NCBI GenBank assembly: GCA_022360535.1
Contig: JAKSCP010000530.1
Location: 1-11,770 of the forward strand
Source: Pseudomonadales bacterium
GTDB taxonomy: Bacteria; Pseudomonadota; Gammaproteobacteria; Pseudomonadales; Pseudohongiellaceae
Length of the DNA stretch: 11,770 bases
Reading direction: 5' to 3'
Part shown: piece after piece, positions 1-6,931 of the stretch
How positions within the stretch are numbered: the first letter of the stretch is position 1
Layout of the letters: each line of letters starts with the position of its first letter
Made by a program: the position numbers and the translations under genes
The notes under the pieces: model-generated
What the model was told of the DNA's origin: nothing
The model's database searches: none
The model's input: the letters and a program-made list of their open reading frames with translations, nothing else

Positions 1-92
1 TACGACTCGAGCCTGCTGATTAACAGTTCAGGGGTCAGGTGTCACTAGTTGAACCGGCTCTTTCTGTACCTTTTATTATTCTGCACTAGCTA

Positions 93-542
93 TTATTCCG
101 CACTGGTTGCTGATTCTGCGGCAGCCAGTGGTTTTATTCTTTCAGCGAGTGTTAGTCCTATCCAGGCCATAGGCAGGTAAGCCAGTAGTAGGTCGACTGC
201 GATAAACCACGCTGGTGCAGGAATCATCACGCTGGCAGCAATGCCTCCTGCCAGAAACAGTGCCCCCATACCGTACGCCATTCTCGATCTGTTGTTGCTG
301 ATGATCAGGCAGGCGAGCAAGACTCCAACCAGGGTCCCCAGCGCATGGGCAAAAAAGGGCACTGCAAAGTTTATTGGACCCATAAGGTGAATGGTCTCTG
401 CAAGTGATTCCATGGTGCTCATGTCCACCCCAGGAGGAGGTGGCACAAGTATCGGGCCGACTGTGACTATCACCATGTTGACCACACTTCCACAAACGAA
501 ACCGGCGATAACGGCGAGCACTGTGCGCAGTAACGGGTTCAT
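93..542 (-). CDS. Conserved four-helix inner-membrane protein, unknown function
   Basis: The 149-residue product is very hydrophobic. Four membrane segments can be read at about residues 7-29, 58-82, 88-108 and 111-133, with a short polar tail ending in AAAESATSAE. Between helices 1 and 2 lies a proline-rich loop, VPPPPGVDMSTMESL (residues 33-47), followed by a histidine-containing stretch and an FFAHALGTLVG motif in helix 2. From memory, this layout (PPPxGVD loop plus AHALGT helix) resembles small uncharacterised membrane proteins of proteobacteria and Bacteroidetes, but I cannot assign a function. The ATG is preceded by AGAGAGG at a good distance, which supports the start. It follows the 747-residue secreted protein by 77 bases on the same strand with no terminator-like hairpin between them, so co-transcription is possible. 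Nothing gene-like is visible in the remaining 92 bases to the left edge. Confidence 0.8.
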   Translation of the reverse strand: MNPLLRTVLAVIAGFVCGSVVNMVIVTVGPILVPPPPGVDMSTMESLAETIHLMGPINFAVPFFAHALGTLVGVLLACLIISNNRSRMAYGMGALFLAGGIAASVMIPAPAWFIAVDLLLAYLPMAWIGLTLAERIKPLAAAESATSAE

Positions 543-619
543 GACTGCCTCTCTTGTTGTTCTATAGGTGGTTGGAAATCTGGCCAGAAGTTAAATCAAG
601 GAGTACTGGGCCCACGAGT

Positions 620-2863
620 CTAACATTCGTCACCAGTATCCATTACTTCCAATAGCACAACGTCCTCGAAAGTCACTGGATCACTGCCCACCACGAGGTT
701 GGCAAACACATCATACACCGCTTCCTCTAGCTCCAGGCCAAAGATGCTGAGGCGTTCGGTTGCTTCGTTATAGCTGGATTGCAGAACCGGTATCAGGTTT
801 GGGTTGATCTCCCGATAAGACAGCAGCACCAGCTCGGGTTCACCGATATCGAAGTTCACCACCTGGAATTGAGCACTGACCAGGGTGGAATCATTAAGGC
901 GGATAAAAGGGACAGTAAGCAGGTTGCCGGTGATAGTGGGCAACCCTTCCAGGTCAATAAAGCCCGTACCCACATCAGTAGATAGCAAGAGCTCGTCGAC
1001 CAAAGTGCAGACATTACTGCCAATGCTGGCATCCAGTAAATCCGTGTAGACCGCAATACAGTCTGCGGATTCCATCTGCAGGACGCTGTTTACCGCAATG
1101 ATCTCGTGATAATAGTTTTCCTCTTCATCCAGTTCCGGCGGAGTTTCGTCTATCTGGATAAAGTAGCTGAACTCAACAGTTTCGTCTGGTGCGATTGCAT
1201 CGATGTAACAAACCAGGCGCCCTGATTTTTCCAGCATGTCACCGACGATAGAATCGGCTGTGTCCAGCGCAGCCCCGGAAACGGCGCATTGCTCTGGGTG
1301 GTAACGGTAATTCTGCTCAGTGAGATCGAGAAAGCCATTATCGAGATGCAAGGCACTTACTGCCAGGTCATACAGGGGTTCGTTAAACGTATTGGTCACA
1401 CTGACCTGATATTCAGCAAAGGCCTGAGTAAGCGCGCCTTCCTCGATTGACTGGTGTTCTACCAACACATCGATGGCATTGCTGAAGGTTGGTGTCAGTC
1501 GGGTGGGGATTGAGCCAACAGGCACCACTGGATCATTGATTGCACTGACCACATGACGGGTGAGGGTCAGTGATTGCACCGCATCGGCACCCATGGCGAT
1601 ATCATCGCTATCAACACCGCAGGGCAGGCCTATGCAAAGGTTCTCTGGATTAGAAAAACGATTAACGTCCGCTGCTGTGCCTAAATCGATGGCACCGACC
1701 CGCGTCGCAATAGTGCGGAAAGTGTCACGTATCCCATAACCGGAAGAGAAACTGAAGGTACCGCCGTCGGGTTCAACCTCACGGGTCGAAACAACACCCA
1801 TGTTGAGCGAGAAGCTGGTCGCCAGATCATCAATTCCCAAACAGGAAGGCCCAACATCCAGCACTGTGAGCAAGCGTCCCCGGTGGTAGTCAGCCTGGAA
1901 GTCACCCTGGCGCCCAAGTGCAACACTGGACGATACGCCACAGAAATCATCCACTGCAGGCTCGATCGCATGCAACAACACCACCAGATCGGCGCCGGTG
2001 TCGACCACTGATTGCGGAAGATCTTCGAAGGCAGCGCTATTGGCCTCTTGCATCTCAGTGAGGGTCTCCGAGAGCTCATCCTCTTCGCTGTAATCCACAT
2101 CCTGAACGCCGATGTTGCGCACTTTTATGGGGATACCATTTTCCCTGAATACTTCACTGGTACCGGTGACCAGTTGTGCGATTCGCTGATCCAATTGGCC
2201 GGTCAGATAATCTCGGGCGGTGGTCGAAACCAGGAACAAGACATCGAGAACGGCATCCCGTGCCAGAATATCTTCAAAGGCCTCCGTGGGACCGGGCTGC
2301 AACAATTGTTCGTCGATATCCGGGATCGTGTTGGCATTTCCGTCGTAGCGAATATCGCGGATCAATTCGATATTGAGAATGCTGCCCTTAATCTCCCGAT
2401 TACCATCAGCCAATGAGGCATCGAACTCGGTTTGTTCGACGATACGGATATCATCGATAGTAAGCTCCATGGTGATGCTGCCGTTAGGGGCGGTGGAGAG
2501 GGGACCATCTACAAAGAAATCCGTGATGTGAACTTTGTTGGCATCGACTTGCTGAATGGTGCAAGTGAGAGTTTTGTCAGAGCCGGTTACGACTTCGTCA
2601 CACTCCTGATCCACACTGCCTAGTACGAGACCGGCTGGCATAAAGATAGAGAAACTGACGTTGCGCAGATTCTCTTCTGTGGGGTTGGCGATGGTAACGA
2701 TAAATGGCTGCAAGCCATCGTCGCCGGTCTGATAGATGTAGGCCCGGGAGGTTTTGAACTCTATCGAGGGCAGTTCGTCTGTGGCTACTTGCGCTGAGCC
2801 GGCAGAGGCCAGCAATCCGAGTGCCAATAGGGCAAGTGACTGAATGCCAGTTCGTTGCAACAA
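620..2863 (-). CDS. Secreted reprolysin-like protein with destroyed zinc site (pseudo-metalloprotease)
   Basis: This is a 747-residue exported protein. Residues 1-25 form a Sec signal peptide (hydrophobic core LALLALGLLASAG, cleavage near GSA-Q). Residues about 33-160 look like a DUF11/Ig-like beta domain. Residues about 204-443 follow the layout of bacterial M12B (reprolysin-like) peptidases: ADLVVLL at 291-297, FCGV at 307-310, then the position of HExxHxxGxxH, then FRTI (382-385), FSNP (403-406) and GLPCGV (412-417). At the active site the sequence is TSFSLNMGVVS (349-359): NMG is kept but all three histidines and the glutamate are gone, and the Met-turn methionine is also replaced (IAT, 385-387). 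A second Ig-like domain (about 480-590) and a C-terminal beta domain follow. Eleven cysteines fit an extracytoplasmic protein. The start is TTG, chosen because AAAGGA lies seven bases upstream and the signal peptide begins there; no nearby in-frame ATG exists. The likely role is binding or scaffolding; proteolysis is unlikely. Confidence is high for the gene, moderate for the family. Confidence 0.85.
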   Translation of the reverse strand: MLQRTGIQSLALLALGLLASAGSAQVATDELPSIEFKTSRAYIYQTGDDGLQPFIVTIANPTEENLRNVSFSIFMPAGLVLGSVDQECDEVVTGSDKTLTCTIQQVDANKVHITDFFVDGPLSTAPNGSITMELTIDDIRIVEQTEFDASLADGNREIKGSILNIELIRDIRYDGNANTIPDIDEQLLQPGPTEAFEDILARDAVLDVLFLVSTTARDYLTGQLDQRIAQLVTGTSEVFRENGIPIKVRNIGVQDVDYSEEDELSETLTEMQEANSAAFEDLPQSVVDTGADLVVLLHAIEPAVDDFCGVSSSVALGRQGDFQADYHRGRLLTVLDVGPSCLGIDDLATSFSLNMGVVSTREVEPDGGTFSFSSGYGIRDTFRTIATRVGAIDLGTAADVNRFSNPENLCIGLPCGVDSDDIAMGADAVQSLTLTRHVVSAINDPVVPVGSIPTRLTPTFSNAIDVLVEHQSIEEGALTQAFAEYQVSVTNTFNEPLYDLAVSALHLDNGFLDLTEQNYRYHPEQCAVSGAALDTADSIVGDMLEKSGRLVCYIDAIAPDETVEFSYFIQIDETPPELDEEENYYHEIIAVNSVLQMESADCIAVYTDLLDASIGSNVCTLVDELLLSTDVGTGFIDLEGLPTITGNLLTVPFIRLNDSTLVSAQFQVVNFDIGEPELVLLSYREINPNLIPVLQSSYNEATERLSIFGLELEEAVYDVFANLVVGSDPVTFEDVVLLEVMDTGDEC

Positions 2864-3011
2864 AAAACTATCCTTTAGCAGCAGTTCATCAGGCAGCAGA
2901 CGCTCCTGACTTAGCCAGTTCTTATTGTCTTTATAACGGTGCAGAGCAGGAAATCCTTAGTCTGTGGCTCATTTGTCTGGCACGAAACCGGTCACATTTT
3001 CCTGTAACCAT

Positions 3012-3040
3012 TTGCAGTCGGGTTCGTCTAATCCTACATA
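3012..3040 (+). promoter_or_regulatory. Candidate sigma70-type promoter for the beta-repeat protein gene
   Basis: TTGCAG (3012-3017) and TACATA (3035-3040) are separated by 17 bases, about 90 bases upstream of the ATG at 3128. The -35 match is fair and the -10 match is only half of consensus, so this is a weak prediction. It lies in the 264-base region between the divergent pseudo-metalloprotease and beta-repeat genes, where a promoter for each is expected. Confidence 0.25.
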
Positions 3041-3054
3041 AATGTCCATAAATG
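3037..3054 (+). repeat. Tandem CATAAATG direct repeat, 10-base period
   Basis: CATAAATG occurs at 3037-3044 and again at 3047-3054, exactly one helical turn apart, overlapping the candidate -10 element. Two half-sites on the same DNA face could be a regulator binding site for the downstream gene. With only two 8-base copies, chance cannot be excluded. Confidence 0.35.
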
Positions 3055-3127
3055 CCTGAAAGCGCATGGCAGAACCCTGGCCCATCCCTGCTTGAGATGG
3101 TTGCTAATACACTGAGGAGCCGTATTC

Positions 3128-3760
3128 ATGAGCATTTCTCGCCTATCAACTCTCGTTCTGGCGGCTTGTAGCCTGCTATTTTCGCTGTCAGTGACGGCTG
3201 CCAGTTCCAAACGCATCGAGCGGTCTATTGATGCGTCGGATTTGACCCATATCGATTTTGAGATATCTGTGGCGGAGATAGATATCCAGGTCTATGACGG
3301 CGACATAATCGAATTGGACATTTATCTACGTGAGGACCGGGGTTGGTGGCCATTCGGCCGCGCTGACATCGATGATATCGATCTGCAGGTCGAAAGAGGG
3401 TCTACCAGCCTGGATTTACGCCTGGATGAAGATGACATTCAGCAGGACTGGCGGGTACGGCTGCCAGCCCATCTTGCTGTATCCATGGAAGTTGGCGTGG
3501 GAGAAATTGATCTTGACGGCTTGGAGAACGATTTGCTGATGGAATTGGGAGTCGGCTCATTGCAAGTCAACGTGGCTGATATCGACTTTGAATCGGTGCG
3601 TGTCAGTACCGGTGTTGGTGATTCCAGTCTGCGCGGTTTCGGGGACGATACTGATAACGAACGAAATTTCGTCGGTGCCGACTCACATTATTTCGGTGAC
3701 GGCGAGTTTGAGATTGATGTCGAGGTGGGAGTAGGCGAAGCCCGCGTTATTCGTCGCTGA
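3128..3760 (+). CDS. Exported acidic beta-repeat protein (toastrack/DUF4097-like)
   Basis: The 210-residue product starts with a clear signal peptide (LVLAACSLLFSLSVTA, cleavage after about residue 24-25). The mature part is strongly acidic and consists of alternating hydrophobic beta strands. A short repeat is visible four times: EVGVGEIDLDG (121-131), ELGVGSLQVNV (139-149), STGVGDSSLRG (160-170) and EVGVGEARVIR (199-209). The strand-turn-strand pattern with G-V-G turns is typical of the beta-solenoid 'toastrack' folds of DUF4097-like proteins, so I infer a small surface or periplasmic beta-helix. There are no catalytic residues I can point to and no membrane segment apart from the signal. 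GAGGAG lies eight bases before the ATG, supporting the start. The exported phosphodiesterase gene follows 65 bases downstream on the same strand and may be co-transcribed. Function unknown. Confidence 0.85.
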   Translation: MSISRLSTLVLAACSLLFSLSVTAASSKRIERSIDASDLTHIDFEISVAEIDIQVYDGDIIELDIYLREDRGWWPFGRADIDDIDLQVERGSTSLDLRLDEDDIQQDWRVRLPAHLAVSMEVGVGEIDLDGLENDLLMELGVGSLQVNVADIDFESVRVSTGVGDSSLRGFGDDTDNERNFVGADSHYFGDGEFEIDVEVGVGEARVIRR

Positions 3761-3825
3761 TTCTCTGTCACACTGCTGACCCTTTTTGTCGCTAGGCTGG
3801 CCTCTCTTGCACAGAGACGCCAGTC

Positions 3826-4665
3826 ATGACCCGTACCACTTTCACCGTATTCTTTCTTACTGGCTTGTTCGTACAGCCGTTGTTCGCAGCAGAGCTGATC
3901 GATCTCTATTCCGCAGCTTCCATAGAATCCCATAGTCCTGTCGTGATTGGCCATCGTGGTGGTGCGGTGGTGGAAGGTATTCCGGAAAACTCCCTGGCCT
4001 CGTTGCGTCTGGCAGCCGAGAGGGGCTATGCCATGGTAGAGATAGACGTACGGGCAACATCAGATGGCGTACCCGTCTCCTTTCATGACGATGAGTTGGA
4101 AGAGCATGTGGGTGTGCGCGGCAGTATTGAGGCGATGAGTTACGCCGAAGTTCAGCAATTGCATTACCTGGAAGGTGAAGAGCACCGGCTTCTTTCCCTA
4201 GATGAATCCTTACGGGAAGCCAGTCGCTTGCAACTAGGAGTGATGCTGGATATTAAAAGCGGTCAGGATAGCGAGGCGTTCTACCAACAAATTCGCGGGC
4301 AATTACAGCGCTATGGTTTAACTCGCGCCACCGTGACTATTTCCCGTCACCCCAACACTCGCCGTTACCTGAGCGATATAGTGATGCAGCGCATTAGCAA
4401 TGAGACTTGGGATCGGGTGAAGGCGGGTGAGAACATCGATCTCAGTGGTGAGTTGTGGTTTGACTGGCCACGCTATATCAATAACGAAGAAGTGGCTCAG
4501 TTAAAAGCCCTGGGCGCCTTCATCGCGCCGTCCATTAACGTTTTTCACTATCCTGAGCACGAACATCTGCAACGGGCGCAGGAGGACATAGAACGCATGG
4601 GGCAGGCGGGTGTGGATGCCTACCAGATTGATGCTCCCTATGATGAATTTGTGTTCGCACGATAA
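3826..4665 (+). CDS. Exported glycerophosphodiester phosphodiesterase family protein
   Basis: The 279-residue product has a signal peptide (residues 1-21, cleavage at LFA-AE) and a GDPD TIM-barrel. Family motifs are in order: GHRGG (42-46) with the catalytic His43, the PENS motif with Glu54, EIDVRATSDG (72-81) with metal ligands Glu72 and Asp74, then VSFHDDEL with the second catalytic His87, and LDIKS (141-145) matching the E/D-x-K motif. The C-terminal GVDAYQIDAP fits the last barrel strand. Known members cleave glycerophosphodiesters, released from phospholipid headgroups, into glycerol-3-phosphate and an alcohol using a divalent metal; an exported form would act in the periplasm or outside the cell. 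The exact substrate cannot be read. The ribosome site (AGAGAC) is poor, but this ATG is the only one that starts the signal peptide. It lies 65 bases after the beta-repeat gene and ends convergently with the next gene. Confidence 0.9.
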   Translation: MTRTTFTVFFLTGLFVQPLFAAELIDLYSAASIESHSPVVIGHRGGAVVEGIPENSLASLRLAAERGYAMVEIDVRATSDGVPVSFHDDELEEHVGVRGSIEAMSYAEVQQLHYLEGEEHRLLSLDESLREASRLQLGVMLDIKSGQDSEAFYQQIRGQLQRYGLTRATVTISRHPNTRRYLSDIVMQRISNETWDRVKAGENIDLSGELWFDWPRYINNEEVAQLKALGAFIAPSINVFHYPEHEHLQRAQEDIERMGQAGVDAYQIDAPYDEFVFAR

Positions 4666-4672
4666 AACGGCA

Positions 4673-4702
4673 GTCAGGGTTAGTGCCGCTACCAACCCTG
4701 AC
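4673..4702. terminator. Terminator-like hairpin between convergent genes
   Basis: A perfect 9-base inverted repeat, GTCAGGGTT (4673-4681) and AACCCTGAC (4694-4702), has a 12-base loop and sits in the 48-base gap between the stops of the phosphodiesterase (plus) and the exported protein (minus). On the minus strand TTTT follows after five bases; on the plus strand there is no clear U-tract. Probably a bidirectional or minus-strand terminator. Confidence 0.55.
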
Positions 4703-4713
4703 CCCAGAGCATT

Positions 4714-5457
4714 CTATGGACTGATCTTACCCGGCAGGCTCAAATCGCCGGAGGCGACATCAAACACATCTACCACGCAAAGCAGTGGCGCATGCACGCT
4801 CTCGTTAACCCTTAGTCCTGCGGTTACACCATCAAAACTCATGTCTGAGATGCTGGCGATGTTATCGAATGGCACACGAATGGTGACTTCGTCGCCAACT
4901 ATCAGTGGATCCCAACCCGGGCTGTCCAGCAATATGGGCAAACCAGGCCAGGTTTTAGGCAATCGCGGCTGACTGTCTGCAGGTATATCAACCACACCCA
5001 GTGCTCCCGGCCCACAGGATTCATTCGGCTGCAAGACCACCCAGTGGCTATGCCAAACTTCACCGTCATTACCCGGATCGCTGTCGCCGTTTTCATCATA
5101 CAGCGGCGTATCATCAAAGTCGGCATGAGAGGTTACTGCTAACGCCAGGATTCCTGCATCCTGTTCGAAGCCCACTTCATAGCTATTAATCGTAGTTGGC
5201 CAGACATATGAAAATACTTCGCTACCAGCCAGTTTGCCGCTGGCCGCTGGCGTGCTGGTACCCGCTGCTCCTGAGACAGCCATATTGAATATGGCTGTGT
5301 TGTTCTCAATGCTGATTGAAGCAGTCACAATATCGAATGCTGCCAATTCGGCATCATTAGCTGTCGCGTTAATGGTATCGGCCCGAATTGACGGTGCACT
5401 GGTGACAGCAAGAGCGGCTATCAACAAGCTCCCCAATCGCAGATTAGAATTTCTCAC
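4714..5457 (-). CDS. Exported acidic protein of unknown function with Ca-loop-like segment
   Basis: I do not recognise this family. From the GTG at 5457 the product has 247 residues with a signal peptide (LRLGSLLIAALAVTSAPSIRA, cleavage near residue 26). The mature part is mostly beta-type. Residues 121-133 (DENGDSDPGNDGE) form an acidic, glycine-rich loop like calcium-binding loops. It runs straight into EVWHSHWVVLQP (133-144), whose two close histidines could bind a metal. Cys148 and Cys227 could form a disulfide. The C-terminal part ends LSLPGKISP. GTG was chosen over the ATG at 5523 because GGGAG lies six bases before it and because the signal peptide starts there; the longer form would put 22 polar residues in front of it. 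It is divergent from an HxlR-type regulator across 171 bases that hold inverted repeats, so it may be that regulator's target. Confidence 0.75.
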   Translation of the reverse strand: MRNSNLRLGSLLIAALAVTSAPSIRADTINATANDAELAAFDIVTASISIENNTAIFNMAVSGAAGTSTPAASGKLAGSEVFSYVWPTTINSYEVGFEQDAGILALAVTSHADFDDTPLYDENGDSDPGNDGEVWHSHWVVLQPNESCGPGALGVVDIPADSQPRLPKTWPGLPILLDSPGWDPLIVGDEVTIRVPFDNIASISDMSFDGVTAGLRVNESVHAPLLCVVDVFDVASGDLSLPGKISP

Positions 5458-5499
5458 AATATTCTCCCAATAGTTACTTGATAGAATGCAAATCTCTTT

Positions 5500-5539
5500 C
5501 GAAGTCTCTTCGCAGAATTGCAAGACTTCGGAGACTTGC
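5500..5539. promoter_or_regulatory. Candidate operator: inverted repeats in the exported protein/HxlR divergent region
   Basis: CGAAGTCT (5500-5507) is inverted as AGACTTCG (5523-5530). The overlapping left half-site AAGTCTC (5502-5508) also has a second inverted copy, GAGACTT (5531-5537). Three related half-sites within 40 bases, placed between two divergent starts, fit an operator for the adjacent winged-helix regulator. Binding is inferred from position and symmetry only. Confidence 0.45.
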
Positions 5540-5583
5540 GAGTCGCGCGAACTATAGGGAATTGGTATTGGTTCGAACAGTAC

Positions 5584-5615
5584 GCACTTTTCGGTGCCCG
5601 GGGCACTTTTTGGTG
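5584..5615 (+). repeat. 13-base direct repeat with embedded hairpin and T-run in the HxlR-gene leader
   Basis: GCACTTTTCGGTG (5584-5596) and GCACTTTTTGGTG (5603-5615) match at 12 of 13 positions, 19 bases apart, and end 13 bases before the regulator's ATG. The junction also forms a small hairpin, GTGCC (5594-5598) with GGCAC (5602-5606), followed directly by five T (5607-5611). It could be a tandem operator or a weak attenuator. Confidence 0.45.
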
Positions 5616-5628
5616 TAAATTGGTGATT

Positions 5629-5976
5629 ATGAAAGAAATAAAAAAAGCGAAGAGAGTTCCTTCGGCCTACCGGAAGCTGGAGGATGTCATTGGTTGTAAA
5701 TGGTCTGTTTCAGTTTTGATTGCAGTAGGAGAGGGAGTTAATCGCCCCGGCGCCCTGGAAAGACATATTGCCGGCATATCCAAAAAAGTGTTGTCCGAAA
5801 GGCTTCGAAAACTAACGGGATTTGGCCTGCTTGAAAAACATTCTTATGCAGAAGTGCCACCTCGCACAGAATACTCACTCACCCAGTACGGTCATAGAGT
5901 AGTTCAAATCATTACAGAAATTCAGGCGCTCGATGCTGAGCTGGCTAACGGTCACACCGGGATGGTGAAGGATTGA
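5629..5976 (+). CDS. HxlR-family winged-helix transcriptional regulator
   Basis: The 115-residue protein matches the HxlR/MarR-like family along its length: LEDVIGCKWSVSVLIAVGEG (17-36) as the opening helix region, PGALERHIAGISKKVLSERL (40-59) as the helix-turn-helix, GLLEKHSYAEVPPRTEYSLT (66-85) as the beta wing, and a C-terminal dimerisation helix. The typical family wording 'IxKWt...L', 'gIskkvLtqrLreL' and 'EvPprveYsLT' is well preserved. Cys23, next to the KW motif, lies near the position of the redox-sensing cysteine described in some HxlR regulators, so thiol sensing is possible but unproven. I chose the ATG at 5629 because the family motif begins within 20 residues of it; the ribosome site (GGTG) is weak. 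An in-frame upstream extension to 5518 would cross the repeats and has no family similarity. It is divergent from the unknown exported protein. Confidence 0.88.
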   Translation: MKEIKKAKRVPSAYRKLEDVIGCKWSVSVLIAVGEGVNRPGALERHIAGISKKVLSERLRKLTGFGLLEKHSYAEVPPRTEYSLTQYGHRVVQIITEIQALDAELANGHTGMVKD

Positions 5977-5981
5977 AGCGA

Positions 5982-6013
5982 GGGCTGACTACTGTGGCCA
6001 GCCCCTGGTTTTT
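5982..6013 (+). terminator. Possible intrinsic terminator of the HxlR-type gene
   Basis: GGGCTG (5982-5987) pairs with CAGCCC (5999-6004), and five T follow at 6009-6013 after four bases. It lies in the 50-base gap between the convergent stops of the regulator gene and htpX. The stem is short and the loop (11 bases) is large, so strength is uncertain. Confidence 0.45.
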
Positions 6014-6026
6014 GCTGGTTCCGCTT

Positions 6027-6875
6027 TTACTGATTCTGTAGAGCAGCGATGCGCTTTTCGATAGGCGGATGGCTCATTAACAGTTCCATCATTGCGCGCT
6101 TACCGCTGATGCCGAAGGCAGTCAGCTGGCCCTCTAACTGACTTTCAGAGTGATTGGATTGCAGTCGCTGCAGCGCAGCGATCATCTTTTGACGACCGGC
6201 TAGGTTCGCTCCACCCGCATCGGCTCGATACTCCCGATAGCGGGAAAAGCCCATCACAATGAAACTGGCAAGAATGCCGAAAATCGCCTGAAAAGCCATC
6301 ACAGTCATGAAGTAGACAAAAGCGTTATTGCTCCCGCGGTTCACCGCCTGGGCAACAATACGGGCAAAGAAATACACGAAGGTATTCAGCACGCCCTGAA
6401 TCAGGGTGAGGGTTACCATATCACCGTTGGCAACGTGACTGACCTCATGACCCAATACGGCTTCGGCTTCATCGGCGGTCATGTTTCGCAGGAGACCAGT
6501 ACTGACGGCTACCAGCGCATTATTGCGATTGGCACCAGTCGCGAAGGCGTTGATTTCCGGCGAGTCATAGATAGCCACCTCCGGCATGCCGATTCCTGCC
6601 ATCTCAGCCTGACGTCTGACGGTATCAACCAGCCATTGCTCATCCTGATTGCGGGGTGATTCGATCACATAGGCACCCACGCTGCGTTTGGCGATGAATT
6701 TCGACATAGCCAGGGAGATAAAAGATCCGCCCATACCGAATACGGCACAGATAAACAACAGACCACCGTTGGAGGCTGAATCGATGCCAAGTATTGGCAT
6801 CAGAATACTGAGCACAATACCCAGTACAATCAGTACCGCTAAATTGGTCGCGACAAAGAGAAATACCCGTTTCAT
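6027..6875 (-). CDS. htpX: Membrane zinc metalloprotease HtpX
   Basis: The 282-residue product agrees closely with HtpX (E. coli form about 293 residues), an M48 inner-membrane protease that degrades misfolded or damaged membrane proteins together with FtsH. Visible features are the typical start MKRVFLFVATNLAV, two N-terminal membrane helices (about 4-28 and 36-57), LGHEVSHVANGD (141-152) with zinc ligands His143 and His147 and catalytic Glu144, two further helices (about 155-178 and 184-210), and SRYREYRADAGG (211-222) with Glu215 as the third zinc ligand. The C-terminal SHPPIEKRIAAL motif is present. I chose the ATG at 6875 because GAGGAG lies six bases upstream and the canonical N-terminus begins there; an in-frame ATG 18 bases earlier overlaps that ribosome site. 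I found no convincing heat-shock (sigma32) promoter upstream. It is divergent from a membrane-anchored XRE regulator. Confidence 0.97.
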   Translation of the reverse strand: MKRVFLFVATNLAVLIVLGIVLSILMPILGIDSASNGGLLFICAVFGMGGSFISLAMSKFIAKRSVGAYVIESPRNQDEQWLVDTVRRQAEMAGIGMPEVAIYDSPEINAFATGANRNNALVAVSTGLLRNMTADEAEAVLGHEVSHVANGDMVTLTLIQGVLNTFVYFFARIVAQAVNRGSNNAFVYFMTVMAFQAIFGILASFIVMGFSRYREYRADAGGANLAGRQKMIAALQRLQSNHSESQLEGQLTAFGISGKRAMMELLMSHPPIEKRIAALQNQ

Positions 6876-6931
6876 GAAACTCTCCTCATTCAAGAGATAG
6901 CTAACTATATGGCGGTTTCTGGCTGGATTTA

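Noticed and set aside
1681..2100. Open frame of 139 codons on the minus strand inside the pseudo-metalloprotease gene
   Set aside because: It overlaps the larger gene completely, and its translation is rich in W, R, M and S with no domain. The larger frame carries a signal peptide and family motifs.
2012..2416. Open frame of 134 codons on the plus strand
   Set aside because: Antisense to the pseudo-metalloprotease gene, without ribosome site or recognisable features.
620..2863. Decaying pseudogene as explanation of the lost zinc site
   Set aside because: The frame is intact over 747 codons, with signal peptide, ribosome site and flanking motifs kept; active-site loss alone suggests a functional pseudoenzyme.
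4610..4972. Open frame of 120 codons on the plus strand spanning the end of the phosphodiesterase gene
   Set aside because: It overlaps two well-supported genes and the hairpin between them, and its composition is low-complexity S/T/P.
5518..5628. N-terminal extension of the HxlR regulator
   Set aside because: The added 37 residues lie outside the family's domain and cross the repeats expected to be regulatory.
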